Source of the DNA: Nepenthes gracilis
Lineage: Eukaryota > Streptophyta > Magnoliopsida > Caryophyllales > Nepenthaceae
Direction: 5' to 3'
Assembly: GCA_033239525.1 (NCBI GenBank)
Contig: BSYO01000004.1
Coordinates: 5,929,701-5,993,700, forward strand
Length of the DNA stretch: 64,000 nt
In this document: positions 34,833 to 50,469 of the stretch, piece after piece
Layout of the letters: every line of letters starts with the position of its first letter
Numbering within the stretch: position 1 is the first letter of the stretch
Position numbers and translations under genes: made by a program
Notes under the pieces: model-generated
The model's input: the letters and a program-made list of their open reading frames with translations, nothing else
Databases searched by the model: none
Told to the model about the DNA's origin: nothing

Positions 34833-36045
34833 ATGCTGTAGCATTCCATCCAACGGCCACAGCAAAAACTTTGTTTTTTTTTTTAAACAAAATGGAGCTA
34901 TGTGCGTGCGGCTTATCCACACGCATACAGTAATTTTTTATTTTTTTTAATTTAAACACCACACCCACAATCATTGGATTCGTTTATAATCCAACAGCTG
35001 TGATTTCGCTCCCCCAAATTAAAAGAAAACCCTAACCAAAAGTAGCAACAGCAGCAACCGGCCTCTCTCTCTCTCGGAGCATAGCCTTTTTCGTCTCCCT
35101 CTCTCTCAACATCTCCTTCTACCTTCTTCATGCTTAGCCTTTTTCGTCTCCCTCTCTCCCAAGACGAAGAAGACGCACACTGCTTTCTCTCTCTCTCTTT
35201 GTTCGGTCAGTCTCTCTCTCTCTTCGTTCTTCCTCGTTCGTCTGCTACAAAACAAAACCAATGTGATTAGGATTTTTGATTTGAGGGAGGAATCTTAGCC
35301 GTTGGATTTAAAACAAATCTAACGACAGCCATCTTTCTTCTTCAAATAAAAAAACATTAACACTATGCGCGTGCGAATGGCTTCGCACACAGATAACGTG
35401 GGGCCTTGCGGCGTAGGGCCAATGCCGTGGAATGGGGCTATTAGATTTCATCCAACGGCCCCCCGTCATCATCTTTTTTTTAAAATGTCCAAGGCCACAG
35501 ATTTCACCATCAGATAAATTTTTTTAATTTGAAGAGAGATTTCGTTGGATTTGTTTTAAATCCAACGGCTGAGATTCCTCCTCCAAATCAAAAACCCCAA
35601 CCACATTGGTTTTGTTTTGCCGCAGACGAATGAGGAAGAACGAAGAGGGAGAAATAGCTGACCGAACAAAGAGAGAGAGAGAAAGCAGTGTGCGTCTTCT
35701 TTGTCTTGGGAGAGAGGGAGACGAAGAAGGCTAAGCATGAAGAAGGTAGAGGGAGATGTTGAGAGAGAGGGAGACAAAGAAGGCTATGCTATGAGAGAGA
35801 GAGAGGCCGGTTACCGTTGCTGCCGCTTTTGGTTAGGGTTTTCTTTTAATTTGGGGGAACAAAATCATAGTCGTTGGATTATAAACGAATCCAACAGTTG
35901 TGGGCATAGTGTTTAAATTAAATAAAAAATTATTGTGCACGTGCGAACAGGCCACACTCGCACAACTCCATTTTATTTAAAAAAAAATAAAGTTTTGCTG
36001 TGGCCGTTGGATGGAATCCAACAGCCAAAATGCTGCAGCATTAGA
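34833..36045. repeat. Long inverted repeat, ~500 bp arms around a ~220 bp loop
   Basis: The left arm (about 34833-35325) and right arm (about 35545-36045) are reverse complements with high visible identity. Matching blocks include CATCCAACGGCCACAGCAAA, GGATTCGTTTATAATCCAAC, AAAGAAAACCCTAACCAAAA and TTCTACCTTCTTCATGCTTA. The loop holds further inverted words around CCGTTGGATTTAAAACAAAT. No transposase is encoded. It looks like a foldback or Mutator-like non-autonomous element, or an inverted duplication. A transcript would form a long hairpin. Confidence 0.9.
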
Positions 36046-36089
36046 CGCAGGGCCCACGTTCCGGATGGCTAATGGTTTAAAAACCAAAC

Positions 36090-36780
36090 TAGCCTGCAAA
36101 ACCAATTTTGATAGAAATTTGTTTTATTATTGTTATTGTTGAATGGAGGACCACGATTTAGTGGTATTTACTTACGGATCAAAGGCCTCTATTTTTAAAA
36201 ATAAAACATATTATTTTTTAGATTAAAGTTACTTATTTTTAAATTAATAATTATAATTTATTTATTTTAAAAATTTAAAAATTAATTAAAATTAATTATT
36301 AAATTATAATTACTTATTTAAAAATAAATACTTCAAATTTAAAAAATAATTTTCGTTCAACCGCCTCATCCCATTTGCTCACTCACAATAAAAATAAAAA
36401 TAAAAGATTTGTTTATAATAAAAGTATTAAAAATTCACAATAAATATATTTATGTTTATTTATCTTAAAAAAATAATACAAACTATCAATATATTTTAAC
36501 TTAGAAGTCATATCATTTATCAAATACCATAGCCAAAAATAATAATAATTCTAATTATCTAATGTATCTATAATTTTGTTCTCATATTTATGGCTTTAAT
36601 AGATAAAGATATTAAAATAAAATTCATTTATAGAAAGTGTTGTAATAAATTGTTGACGAGTGAGATATTTTTAAAATAATAGAAAATTAATATTAAAATA
36701 ATATTTTAATAAATTATATGGATTACGATATCTTTTATTGTAACATAAATATGTAATTAAAAGAAAGGACAGGTATGAAT
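36090..36780. other. AT-rich non-coding DNA
   Basis: Very AT-rich spacer between the hairpin element and the promoter of the next gene; nothing recognised. Confidence 0.5.
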
Positions 36781-36853
36781 TATTGAAAATAAAGTCTTTT
36801 TATATTCGGCGAGGTTGGATCGTGAAAATTTACCCAATGCCTGCTGTTGGAGC

Positions 36854-36860
36854 TATAAAT
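36854..36860 (+). promoter_or_regulatory. Possible TATA box of the 96-residue protein gene
   Basis: TATAAAT in GCTATAAATTTG; a second candidate, TTTATAA, lies at 36874-36880. Transcription could start near 36885-36905. A leader intron is possible, with donor CTTAG/GTGAGT at 37015 and an acceptor such as TTGCAG at 37091-37096, before the ATG at 37339. Confidence 0.45.
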
Positions 36861-37338
36861 TTGCTCCTCCCTCTTTATAAGGGACGATCGTCGCTCACTT
36901 CTTGGCACCGGTAAAGACACCATCGCAGAGTCACGGGCACCAACAGTGGAAGTTCTTTTACTAGCAACCATCATATCAATTACCTGAAGTTTCCGCTGGA
37001 TTGATAGCCCTTAGGTGAGTAGTTTGTTTCTTTAGTATTGGCGGTTGTCCACCAAGTGCTCGACGAATTGTTTAACTGAAGCATAAATTATTGCAGTTGC
37101 TAAAGCATCAATTTTGTGAAAACTGTAGTTGGTTGTTGGAGACCATGAGTCTTCCCACACCTCTACCTTAAAATAAAAAAAAGGAAAAATGAACATAATT
37201 TTGTTAAAGTGGGTCTTCTTGCTTGATGAATCATGCTTCAGGTTTTCAGCTCATGTTTAGTGAGCCTGAAATAGGATATATCTGAAGGAGCAAATCTAAC
37301 AATTGCGTTGCCTGAATATTGTGTTAAGGAAGTAATTA

Positions 37339-40300
37339 ATGGCGTTAAGACGTGCACTTGGGTTTTCTGATGGTGAGCTGATGAGATCAGATGCAAAGCC
37401 TTGCTCCAGATTAATGAGACAAACCGCTGGGATTTTTACCGTAGGAGGAGCACTAGGTTTCTGGGTTCTTTGCAGATTGCATTATGGTACGTGATATCTT
37501 TTCTTATCTTATATTCCAAAACACTTTTAGAATGGGAAATTTGGATCAATGGTAGATATTCAGCCCTAACCGTAAAAATAGTCTATTGCATGATGTAAAA
37601 TATGACCTTATACAGCAGACCCAAAAGTAATCTAATGATTTTATGGACCCATGCATAGTAGGATCTTAGTGCACAACATAATACTCTATACCACTATTCC
37701 CGGTAATGCCTCTACTATGATACTGTTATGAGAAGTCATGTTATATTCTTACTATTCATATTAGTAGTTCTGGAGCAGGGTCCTTGTGGTTGATGTGCAC
37801 AACTACCTGATAGGTTATAACCCTGTCCCACATCAATGTTTCCTAAGCAGTTGTTCTTCAGGAAAGATTTTGAATATTTCACATGAACAACGGATTTTGT
37901 CACATGCCTAACTAGTAAAACTTGAGATTATTAGTTAAGAATGTATTTCACATCATTTGGAGTTTGATGGTTATTCAGTTAACCGTGGAATGGGAATGGA
38001 AGTGGTAGGAATTTGCAACACTTAGTAATAAAATTTGAAAATGATCCTCCTATATAATAATAAAATTTGGGAATGATCCTCCTGTATCATCTCATTTTCA
38101 TATCCAATGAAGGGTGGGTATAAAAATGATGGAAGGGGAAAGAATGGTGGAGAATGCTAAACCATCGATGATTGTCACATCAGTCAATTCGCATTTCTCC
38201 ATTGCTTTTCTTATTTATACTTCTCTTTCTCATTGCTTGCCTTCCATATGCCAAACAGCCCTTTAGTTATATTACTCAATTTCAATAGAGAAACAAAATT
38301 TGTTATTCTACTAGTTGCAGATAATTCTCTCTACTATTATTAAAGTCCATTTAGCTATCAAGTATCAAGTATACCGCCAAATCAGCCTCACTCTGAAATT
38401 CCAATAATTATTGCTACTCTTGAGAAGCTTTTGATGGCAAACATAATTGCATCTCTCTCCTTTGGCAGCATCACAGTAGGACCAGAGTACCATAAAGTAT
38501 GATATTGAGCTCCTGGTTGTCTCCTTCAAGCTGACAGTATGCGACCCGACCATTTAATAGCTTTGGGGGCAGCCATTCCTGCACGAAGCACCGAATTAAC
38601 AAGGACCTTCTTGATCATAATCCTAATCAAGCTGCCAGTGCAATAAGCACAACAAGCAACAGCAAAAAGGTTGTCATTTCCTGCCGTGTCAAAATCGTGC
38701 TTTGTACAGCCTACTTTTGGTCTCTTCCAGACATCAGCGTCCTCTTTTCATTGTCAACTGATGGATGAAGGCTTTGAAACAGCCATCATCTCACACATCT
38801 TCAAAGAAAGGTTCAGCTTGAGGATCTTAAATTCATCCATCTTCCTTTTGGTTCTGATAACATTGTGCAATTTCCCACAGTTGCTCCATGGCTACAACAG
38901 CATACTCCATATCTTCATCCTATTCCATTGTTGACCCTTGGATGATCAGGCTTGATAATAATTAACATGTTATGTCTTAAGTTCTGATCTAAACCATCCA
39001 GTCTCATCCTCCAATTGGTTGTGATCCACGATTCCACTTTGGTCTTTTTGGGCAAAATCTCAATCAATAAATAAAATGATTTACATGTTCCTTGCCTTGG
39101 AAGTAAAAAAAAGGCAATGTAGGATCTTCAATAAACCAAATGAGGCAGCCCGTGGTTGACAACATTGCAACATACAACTCTCCATAGGAACATCTATAGA
39201 TGTCCATAAATTCTTGATTGCCTAAATTTTCTTCCATCTGCAGTTGTTTCTATCTTCCCATTTTCTACTTTGGCTAATTAGATATGTTGAAAAGACAGCT
39301 CAGTGTATAGGGCTTCCACATTGTGTTGTTTTAAGCTTGAATGTTAGATGTATACAACCTCACTCTTAATTGTAGATGTTATTTCCATAGTTTGAATTCA
39401 TAACCTCCAGATCAAAATGAAATAACCATACTATTGCACAAAGTTTCTCTTACTAACTAGATTTTCTAACTTGACAAAAGTTCTTGGTTTGGATCATGGT
39501 CCAGACCTTTGATTAGCTTTCTGATTCTGCAGTAAACAAACAATTGTGCATTTATTCAAAGACTCCTCTTGTAAACCTTCCCTTAGTTTGGGTTCATCCC
39601 ATTTTTGGATACCACTATTGTAAAATCACTCACGTGCATTGCCAAAATCTCTCCCCCCTGATTTGATATAGGCATGAAATCTAATATCTACAGTACCATG
39701 AATCCTTCCATATATCAATCAATTGCCCATCACCAATCATAATAACTTGCCCTGAGTAGAAGGATGTTGACTCATCTAAGAATTCCCTTTCATGTAGAAG
39801 ATACATCTCTTGGAGCATATCATGTCTGTGCAGATACTTCTCCATACTCATGCCCACTTTTTATTTTCTGCCTACGTTACATTCAAGCTTAGCTTTGCAA
39901 TTAGGCCCCAGTTTATGTCTGCAAATCTATGGAGGCCCAGTTCTCCACTAGCTTTAAGTACACAGGGGCAGTTCCAACACTTTAGAGCAAGATAATGAGA
40001 TTTATCATCAGGCATGGCTCGCCAAAACCTTCTCACAAGAGTATCAAGCCTATCACATATTGATTGAGGGAAGACTTCCAGCTGGCTTTTGATAAACTGG
40101 AATTTACTGTAATGTTGTATTAATGAAGGTTGCCCTGCCCGCCCATGCCCATCCACTCATCTTTGGCCGCCACTTTACTATTCACCTCGTTAAATATACT
40201 TCTGTTCCCTTTGTAGATGTTATATATGTTCTAACAATATGTGAATGTATCACCTGCTTTTGAATTTCATTGACAGAACATAGATAATCGTGGTGAGTAT

Positions 40301-43300
40301 TTGCTGAATTGTGTGAGAATTTCATAGATGACTTAGCTAACCTTCTGATCCGACCACTTCTCATAGTAATCTTGCTCCTCTTCCGAGCTTCTACTTCTCT
40401 TTCAGCTTCTCTATTATTTTATTGTCAATTTGATTTTGCTTATATTGTCAATGCATTTTTTTGGTTTCTTCCAGTGAGGTCACATCAAAATCCGAGAAGA
40501 TGAGAAGATAAACTTTAACTATTGGATTTTGAGCAAATGGTTGAGATTAATGCATTCACATAAAACTTAAAAAAGTTATGTAATTTCTTCTTTTGTTCTC
40601 ATCATCCTATATGCCATGGATGTCCTTCATCCTCACATGTAATCCCTTTATCCCCCGAACCATGCATAATTACTGACTATAACTGTGGAGTGTGGACTAT
40701 TACACAGCTCGTAGAAATGTCATTTTGATTAGACATTATTATTGAGAAATACCTTGAAGATATGATACGAGGGGTATTGGGGAAGATGCACGGATCAAAC
40801 TATCAATATTGACCGTGTATGATTATATGTATCGGTATCGGATGTAAAAGTATTCTAACAATTATATCAAAAGTGAGTTATCAACCAAAATTTAATTATA
40901 TTTAATCATCTATTTACCTATTTTAAATTTTAATCAATTGTATCCAAATTAAACTTGATATTCTTCTAGATCATTAAAAATGTCTAAAAATTTTGATCTA
41001 TCAATATTTTATACTTCTACAAAGCTTAAAAATTTAGGCTTCTTAAAAAATTAGGTATATCTAAAATGTGTTGATTTAAGCTTCTAAAAGTGTGGCAAAG
41101 GAAAAAAATGGCTGATACATATTGGTTGATATATCGACATCACTAATGCGATGGCATGTATGGATATTTTCCTATTATCGGGAAATACTAGTGTCAGGGC
41201 TTGCCAATATTGATACATATATGCCAATATTCTATACCATACTATGACCAAATGTGTATATGCCTATGCAGCATATGAAATTGTCAATTCATAAAGATGA
41301 TGCATGCTCATATGTTTATATCCACCTTACATGTATAAAGGTGCTTCTATTTTTGGAGGATGTGACTTAAAGTTGCTGTCATTATAGCTTATGTTCATAA
41401 TAAAGCTGGAAAAACAGTGTCTTATTTTTTATTTTTTGGTTGCTCAGGTTACCTAATTTTTTGGACCTCTCCCCAATTTTGGTGAGAATTTGGTTTTGGT
41501 ATGACCAAATTTTTCCTATTCAGAAAATGACCACTCAATAATGTTAGGACTGTGCATAGTTGGTGGACTACGCAAGTATATTACACTATAGAAAATAATG
41601 CATCACCTGAAGCACGTTGTCTTCTTGGAATCGTAGCAATGCGATACCTTCTAAATTTCTCTTGTGCAATCATCTATCTTAATGCTTTGATGCCTTGGAT
41701 GGTCCCATCACCTTGGCTAAAAGTACCCTCGTCCCTGTCCTTTTATCATCTAAAGTGAAGTCATCTAACTAATTTTATACCATCAATATGAAATTGGTCG
41801 TGCCAGTAAAATGCAATTAAAGTCCAGTGTGTCCACATTTTACTATACATCACATAACCCTTAATAGGAGTGATTAGTTTTAAGTATTGTCGAGGTATCT
41901 ATTCATATCTAATCTGTCTTAAGATTTATTTTCACTATTTCTCTATTAATTTGTAACACTTTTGGAACATCAGCAACCCAGGAGATCTACTCAATTGCCC
42001 TCAGTCAGCCAAAGTGCCATTACCTTCCACTTTTTGTATAATCACTGGCACCACAGCCACCCCCACCACCACTGATGGAGTAGGGCCTAGGCGTGCTCTT
42101 TTCAATCTAAATTAACCCAATATGATATGGTGAAGCCAAACCAAATTGGATCTAGAAATGGTGGGCACATCAGATAGATCCAAGAGCTTCAATTCAAACC
42201 ATGTTATTCAACTCCACTTTACCTTGCAGCATCAGCATCTACTGCCTGTCACTTGGATGTGAATGTGTTGCTTAGACTCTTCGAATCAATTGAAAATTTG
42301 TGGAAATTGTGGAAAAATGTGTGTTTGTGCTATGCGGCCTTATCTAGCATTCGCCCTTATATGACAGTCAACCCTTGTCCAAGAAGCATATGTCCAGGCA
42401 AGCAACAAGAGCTGCATAGAATGTTTCTGGGAAACCTAAAATGGTTGTGGGGAATCAAGTCCATGTATATGTACCAATGAATTAATTTCTAAATGTTTGA
42501 GTAGATCCTAAAATTAGCATGCAATCCTATAGAGCTCCGATGTGAAGCTAGTGCATGGAATTGTAGTGTTATTTGTAGTTGGAAGAGTTTGATCAACCTG
42601 AGATCTACTCAGAAAAATCAGAAAGTATTTGGGTAGTTGCAAGTTTACTGATCTAATGAAAATCTTGGATATGTGTCTGACATCAGTTGGCTAGGACTTA
42701 GCGTATCATTTGTCAATCTGCACTTTAATTTTCATTATATGAAAGCACATGGTAATGGTACATGATTGATCATCTAAACCCATAATTTCTTTACATGTAT
42801 GGAAATTTTGATTTTTAAAATTTATGGTTTTGCCTAGAAACCTATTCACCTCTCTTGGTGTTTATGGGTTTGAATGCTATTTCCTTCATAAGATTAAAAA
42901 AAAAGATGGTTTCGTTGTCCCGTAAAATGAACCTTAAATTTATCTTGAATGAAGATCTTTTGGCTGATTTTATCCCACTTTTTACCAGAAGAGCAATCCC
43001 TTTTTTCACATTTAATATGCTGAATTTGTCACTTTTCATGGAGAATTAAATTCAGTAATTGGGATTCTATTGCTTACCAATATTGCACACCATTATTTAG
43101 CTATTGCAATTCTTTGCTTATTGCAAGTCAAATGCATATTACCATCGGAGGTATCCGACAAATTTGATGCCTTTATGTGTTTGTGTCCACATCAATTTAA
43201 CCCATTCTCTAACACAGACACAGTGTTATTCATGGGAATGATAGAGGCATGCTACTATTTATTATCTAAACAATATTATGTGAGTGACATTAAGGAGACA

Positions 43301-45964
43301 CCCTTGGAACATCCTCGGGTGATATGACCAACTATTCATCCATCCACGTTAGCAGGTGGGACCACACATTAATAAATGAATGGATAAAATACCATGTCAT
43401 TCAATTGTATTCATTGGATGTTCCCAGAATAATTTCTCATACTATGTTTAGGCATCATCAAGAAGTATAGATGCATTGTAGATGAAGTAAACTTGGAGCT
43501 TTCAACTTTCCTTATCATCCTTATAGAAGAATCTCTTTTTTTTCCTGTGCCTCCTAAATTACTGTAATGGAGTGGGTAAAGTGAGTAGGTTCTGCAATTC
43601 AGAATCCGAAATGAAAAAAATGCTGCTATGCATATTGTAGAATCATTTGTCAATGTGGTTCAAAACTTATGATTATCCGTTACCAATTATGTGTACAAAA
43701 GGATTGAGTACCGAGTCTGATGCCAAGAATATAAGGAGGTGGATTAATCTAAGTAAAATATTATCTATATCTAAAATGAGATTTTTTGAAATTAATTTAT
43801 ATCGAAATTTCATACATTAAGAAAATTAGAATTTATATTGGGTTACTTATTTCTTTCATTTTAATATATAGCTTAAAAAAATTAACCATACCTTAACGTT
43901 ATGAATTCTATGTAATTCTAATTCCAATAAAATTGGAATTAGATTTACATTTCTGAATTCCAACTCCAATTACACAATCCAAAGGGACCCTAATGGAAAT
44001 TTCCATCCTAACTACTGAATCAATTATGACTACTTCAGAATCATTTGCTGTTCAACTTGATCAACTAATGTGCCTACTGCCAAATTGTACTAACCTCTTC
44101 TTCTGCCAGCAAATCCATAACAATACAATAGAGAACGCCCATGTTTTAGTATAGCGACACAGCAGCTCATCAGATCTGAACAATCATATTATCATCAGAA
44201 GATCATCATGATATTGCTGCTGCTGTTCATTCCCACTGCTTCTTACTTCTACTTCTTCTGTGCTTACTGATGAACAGAATGAATGGCAGATCAGTAGCAT
44301 TATATTCATATCAGCTAGTTAACAACAGCACAGAAGAGGTTTGGTAGCAGCAGATCATTGTGTAACTGTATTTTGTCTCTTAATGCTACTGCTTTACCCA
44401 CTTCATGGCAAATCTGGCCTGTTGAAATCATCCTTGTGCTCAAGAATGTTGTCAATCGTTCCATGGTGTGACCTTGTCCTCAAACGATCAGTGCAGCATC
44501 ATTTAAACGGCAGCTTGACGACAACATTTCAGCTAGAATAACCCTTCTGATTACATCTTGACAATCAGCAAAATAGCCAACATGGCAACAACTAAGTTCC
44601 TGCCAAAAGTGGCAGCATTAAAAACCACAGAAGCTAATATCGGCCAATATGTATCGATATTGAGGTTTCCGATATCAATGTTTTTCAATATTGTGACTAT
44701 CATGAGATATCGACTGATATAGCTCTGTCAACATACAATTCCCATAGTTTTTTTTTTTTTCTAATATATCTGATACGAATACTCATTTTTGGTATGTTCA
44801 ATACCAATCTGGTCTCGACCAATACCGATATGGATACTAATATTTTTATCCATGGTACGAACCAATTGACCTCATTTGGTTATTTATAGTTTCCCATATT
44901 GTAATGTGAATTCCAAAGAGGGAGCCACTTACATATGTGTATTACTTGTCTACTTATTTATATCGGCTGATATAACTCTGTTAATATATGATTTTCAAAA
45001 TTTTTTTCCTTCTGATACATTTGATACCTTTTTTTTTTTTTTTTTTTTTTTGATATGTCCGATATCAATTTAACCCCTATCGATACTTATATGGATATTA
45101 ATATTTTCATCGGTGGTACTAACCAATTTGGTTATTTATAGTTTCCCATATTGTAATGTGAATTCAAAAGAATAGGCTACTTATATATATGTACTACTTT
45201 TACTTGTCTAGTATAGTAATCCATCCTTGCTTTGTTGGAAAAAAACTCTTCTGTTGATCTTAAAATACATAAAGAACAGTACTAGGAAGAATTGTGACAT
45301 GATGGAATTTTCCTGGTTCTGGTTCTTGGAAAAACCAATCTCCTCATGCAAGTGAAGGTAAGCCATGGCATTTTTGTGGCCGTGTATGATTTCGTTGGCT
45401 TTGCTTTTGTGGTAAAGAAGAAGGAAGGAAGCTTCAAGGTTATGGTTGGTGTTTTGTCCTGAAGCATGGTCACTTGAAGGTGGCAAGGATATTTTATGGC
45501 GTTTCAGTTTCAGGTTTTCAGCACACAGGATCAGTTTCTTTTTTTGCATCCTCTTCTGAATTCAATTTGAACTCCCTGGCTGCTGATTTCTGGTGTTGGA
45601 TTGCTCGTGAAAGCCTGGAATTTCATATCACAGCCGTCAACTTTTCATTGGCTTTTGATAGTTTTGTGTGGAATTCTTTTTTGAATTCTCGAATTTGCTT
45701 TCTTGAATTCTAGGATATCTCTCTTTCCAATCATCAATATCAGTAGATACGAAGCAGTAGATCAATATATAACTGTTTTTGCCCTTGATGCCTTTGATTT
45801 ATGGTTTTCTTGGCCTCGTAGGTCCGAGGATTACCGTTCCAAGAAGTCTCCGATGGGCTGCTTGTGGAGCTGTATCCATCAGCACCACCACTGCCATGCT
45901 GGTCCGCCTCTTCAGCCCCGAGTGTGAACCCCAAAACATAGCAGCTTATGATAAGAAAAGATAA
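37339..45964 (+). CDS. Small two-exon gene, 96-residue plant-conserved membrane protein of unknown function
   Basis: Exon 1 is 37339-37486 and exon 2 is 45822-45964, joined in phase 1 across an intron with GTACGTG and CTCGTAG ends. The product starts MALRRALGFSDGELMRSDAK and has a hydrophobic stretch at about residues 31-45 (GIFTVGGALGFWVLC). After a basic proline-containing turn (RLHYGPRITVPRSLRW) there is a second apolar stretch at about 61-80 (AACGAVSISTTTAMLVRLF). It ends hydrophilic, CEPQNIAAYDKKR. I recall near-identical small proteins of unknown function across plants, but cannot name one. Two short membrane spans and no signal peptide suggest an organelle or ER membrane. AATAAA at 46055-46060 fits as poly(A) signal. 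The 8.3 kb intron is striking for a 291-base coding region. Confidence 0.85.
38360..40160 (-). mobile_element. LINE remnant inside the 8.3 kb intron
   Basis: The minus strand at 39872-40156 encodes a piece typical of the C-terminal part of plant LINE ORF2 (SLIQHYSKFQFIKSQ, PQSICDRLDTLVRRFW, GELGLHRFADINWGLIAKLS). Downstream, near 39760-39700, is IGDGQLIDIWKDSW, matching the next conserved LINE motif. Frames are broken. The remainder to about 38360 is assigned by continuity only. Confidence 0.65.
40161..44680. other. Intron DNA without recognised content
   Basis: Part of the 8.3 kb intron. Contains many short frames but none with recognisable similarity or splice-bounded conservation. Confidence 0.4.
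44690..45215. repeat. Tandem duplication, ~260 bp unit, inside the intron
   Basis: Two adjacent diverged copies share GACTGATATAGCTCTGT/GGCTGATATAACTCTGT, ATGGATACTAATATTTTTATC and GGTTATTTATAGTTTCCCAT. Each has a T homopolymer in the middle, longer in the second copy (24 T near 45028-45051). A related GATATC-rich word set appears near 41100-41250. Confidence 0.8.
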
Positions 45965-47510
45965 GTATACAAGTTTTAGGAGCCGTTGGATTCCTTTTAT
46001 TTTAATCTTTCAATGCCTTCTACGGTGAGGGTTTTATAACAGTTGTATTTATTAAATAAATCTATTATATTTTAATATATTGTTATAATTTTAGCTAATT
46101 AAATTGTCATAATATATTGTTATGTTGGGGTATGAGAGAATAAAAATTAAGATCTTAATGGGACAATGCTGTTGTTATTCTTATGGACCCGACGCATTCA
46201 ACTAAATCATGTAATATTGATGTTCTTGATTGATTACTTGGCCGCACCCCGATTTGTGCCACTCTACCATGGTGGTTACTACTCTCTACTAACCGGGTGT
46301 TCTTAAGATCTTCTTATATTCTAGATCTTTAAATAAATTCAATAGTTAAAATTAAAAGTTATATAAATAAATAATAATAATAATAATACATTAAGTGAAT
46401 AAAAACAATAATTTAATTTTTATTATTTATTTATTTTTTTAAAATATCAGAGGATTTTAACAACTTTAAAATGCACTAAATTTTGCCTGTAAGATTATAA
46501 CAATAATACAAAGGAATTGTTAAGATTTATATTTTGGGTTTTTAGATAAATCTAACGGTCATAATTAGGAATTAATTAATGGATAATAGGAATAACATTA
46601 AGTAATTCAAGTGATCATTTAATTAATTATTTAATTATTAACTTTTAATTTTAATATTGGAGGACTTTAACAACTCCAAACTCGCTCCTTTAGTAAATTT
46701 TTGTATGCAGAGATTATTATAACCCTCTGCATTTTATAACACACTGTAGAGTAGTTGAAAGCCTACACAAATTTGACTTCATCTTTTAAAAAACGTCAAA
46801 AGTCCTCAAAATGGAGAAAATGAATTACAAATTAGTCAAGTGCTGATACGAGTGAGAGGGGCTGCTGTCGATACATTTGGCTGTTAGAAATGAATAAATT
46901 GTGAATGAAGTATTCTTTTGAAATGAAATAAATCATTATGCATCTACCAAAAAATAAAGGGTCATCAAATAAAGCTAATTCTGTTTATTCATCCTACGCA
47001 TCAAAAACCTGTTAACATTTTTAATTATTGCAAGCTACAATCATGATTTAGCAGTATCATTGCATATTGTATTTGTATCGTTTTCAAGAAGGGGCGAGTA
47101 TCATTGCAGTACTTTAAAAACCGAGTTTGCACATAATAATCCAACTGCTTAATTTATTCAATTATTGACATATCATAAAAAATATGCCTAAAATTGTCAC
47201 CATCATACTCATACCTTGAAAGGGGATAAACCAGAATTTTTTCATGGATAAGAAGAGAGAGAGGGGTTTTTCACAATAACAGAAAGGCCAAACCTGGATA
47301 ATATTTTCACTGGGAGCTCAACAGAGCCAGATGGAAATATGCAAACGCCAATTCAACATAACTCAAAAGTAAAAATTCAGCACTTAGCAGGCAGAGATTG
47401 TTAAAAGGATTTTCAAGAAAGGCAGGACGGCAACAGATCCTGAAAAAGGAGAATGGAAAAAACAAACACACCCAAAAGAACATGACTTCGCAAAGCTTCT
47501 CCTCCCTCGC
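45965..47510. other. Intergenic region between convergent genes, and tubulin 3' untranslated region
   Basis: AT-rich DNA separates the plus-strand small-protein gene from the minus-strand tubulin gene. The tubulin 3' untranslated region must lie in the upper part (about 47250-47510); no canonical AATAAA is visible there on the minus strand. Confidence 0.55.
46055..46060 (+). terminator. Poly(A) signal of the 96-residue protein gene
   Basis: AATAAA 91 bases after the stop codon. Confidence 0.5.
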
Positions 47511-50337
<2,827 letters not shown>

Positions 50338-50450
50338 CTAACGCAAAAGAATTTGAACAATCGGAGAACAAGAGAACAGGGCGTGTATCAAGACGCCTTC
50401 TGATCTCCGATCAAATGAGGATGCCCTTGTTTCGGTGCTCGTCTCTTGTC

Positions 50451-50456
50451 TTTATA
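50451..50456 (-). promoter_or_regulatory. TATA box of the alpha-tubulin gene
   Basis: Minus strand GCTATAAAGAC, 141 bases upstream of the ATG. With a start about 30 bases downstream, the leader would be roughly 110 bases and CT/GA-rich, normal for a strongly expressed plant gene. Confidence 0.65.
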
Positions 50457-50469
50457 GCAAGAACCAAAG

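Noticed and set aside
36780..36974. 64-codon minus-strand frame beside the small-protein gene promoter
   Set aside because: Antisense to the putative leader and TATA region; no similarity, probably chance.
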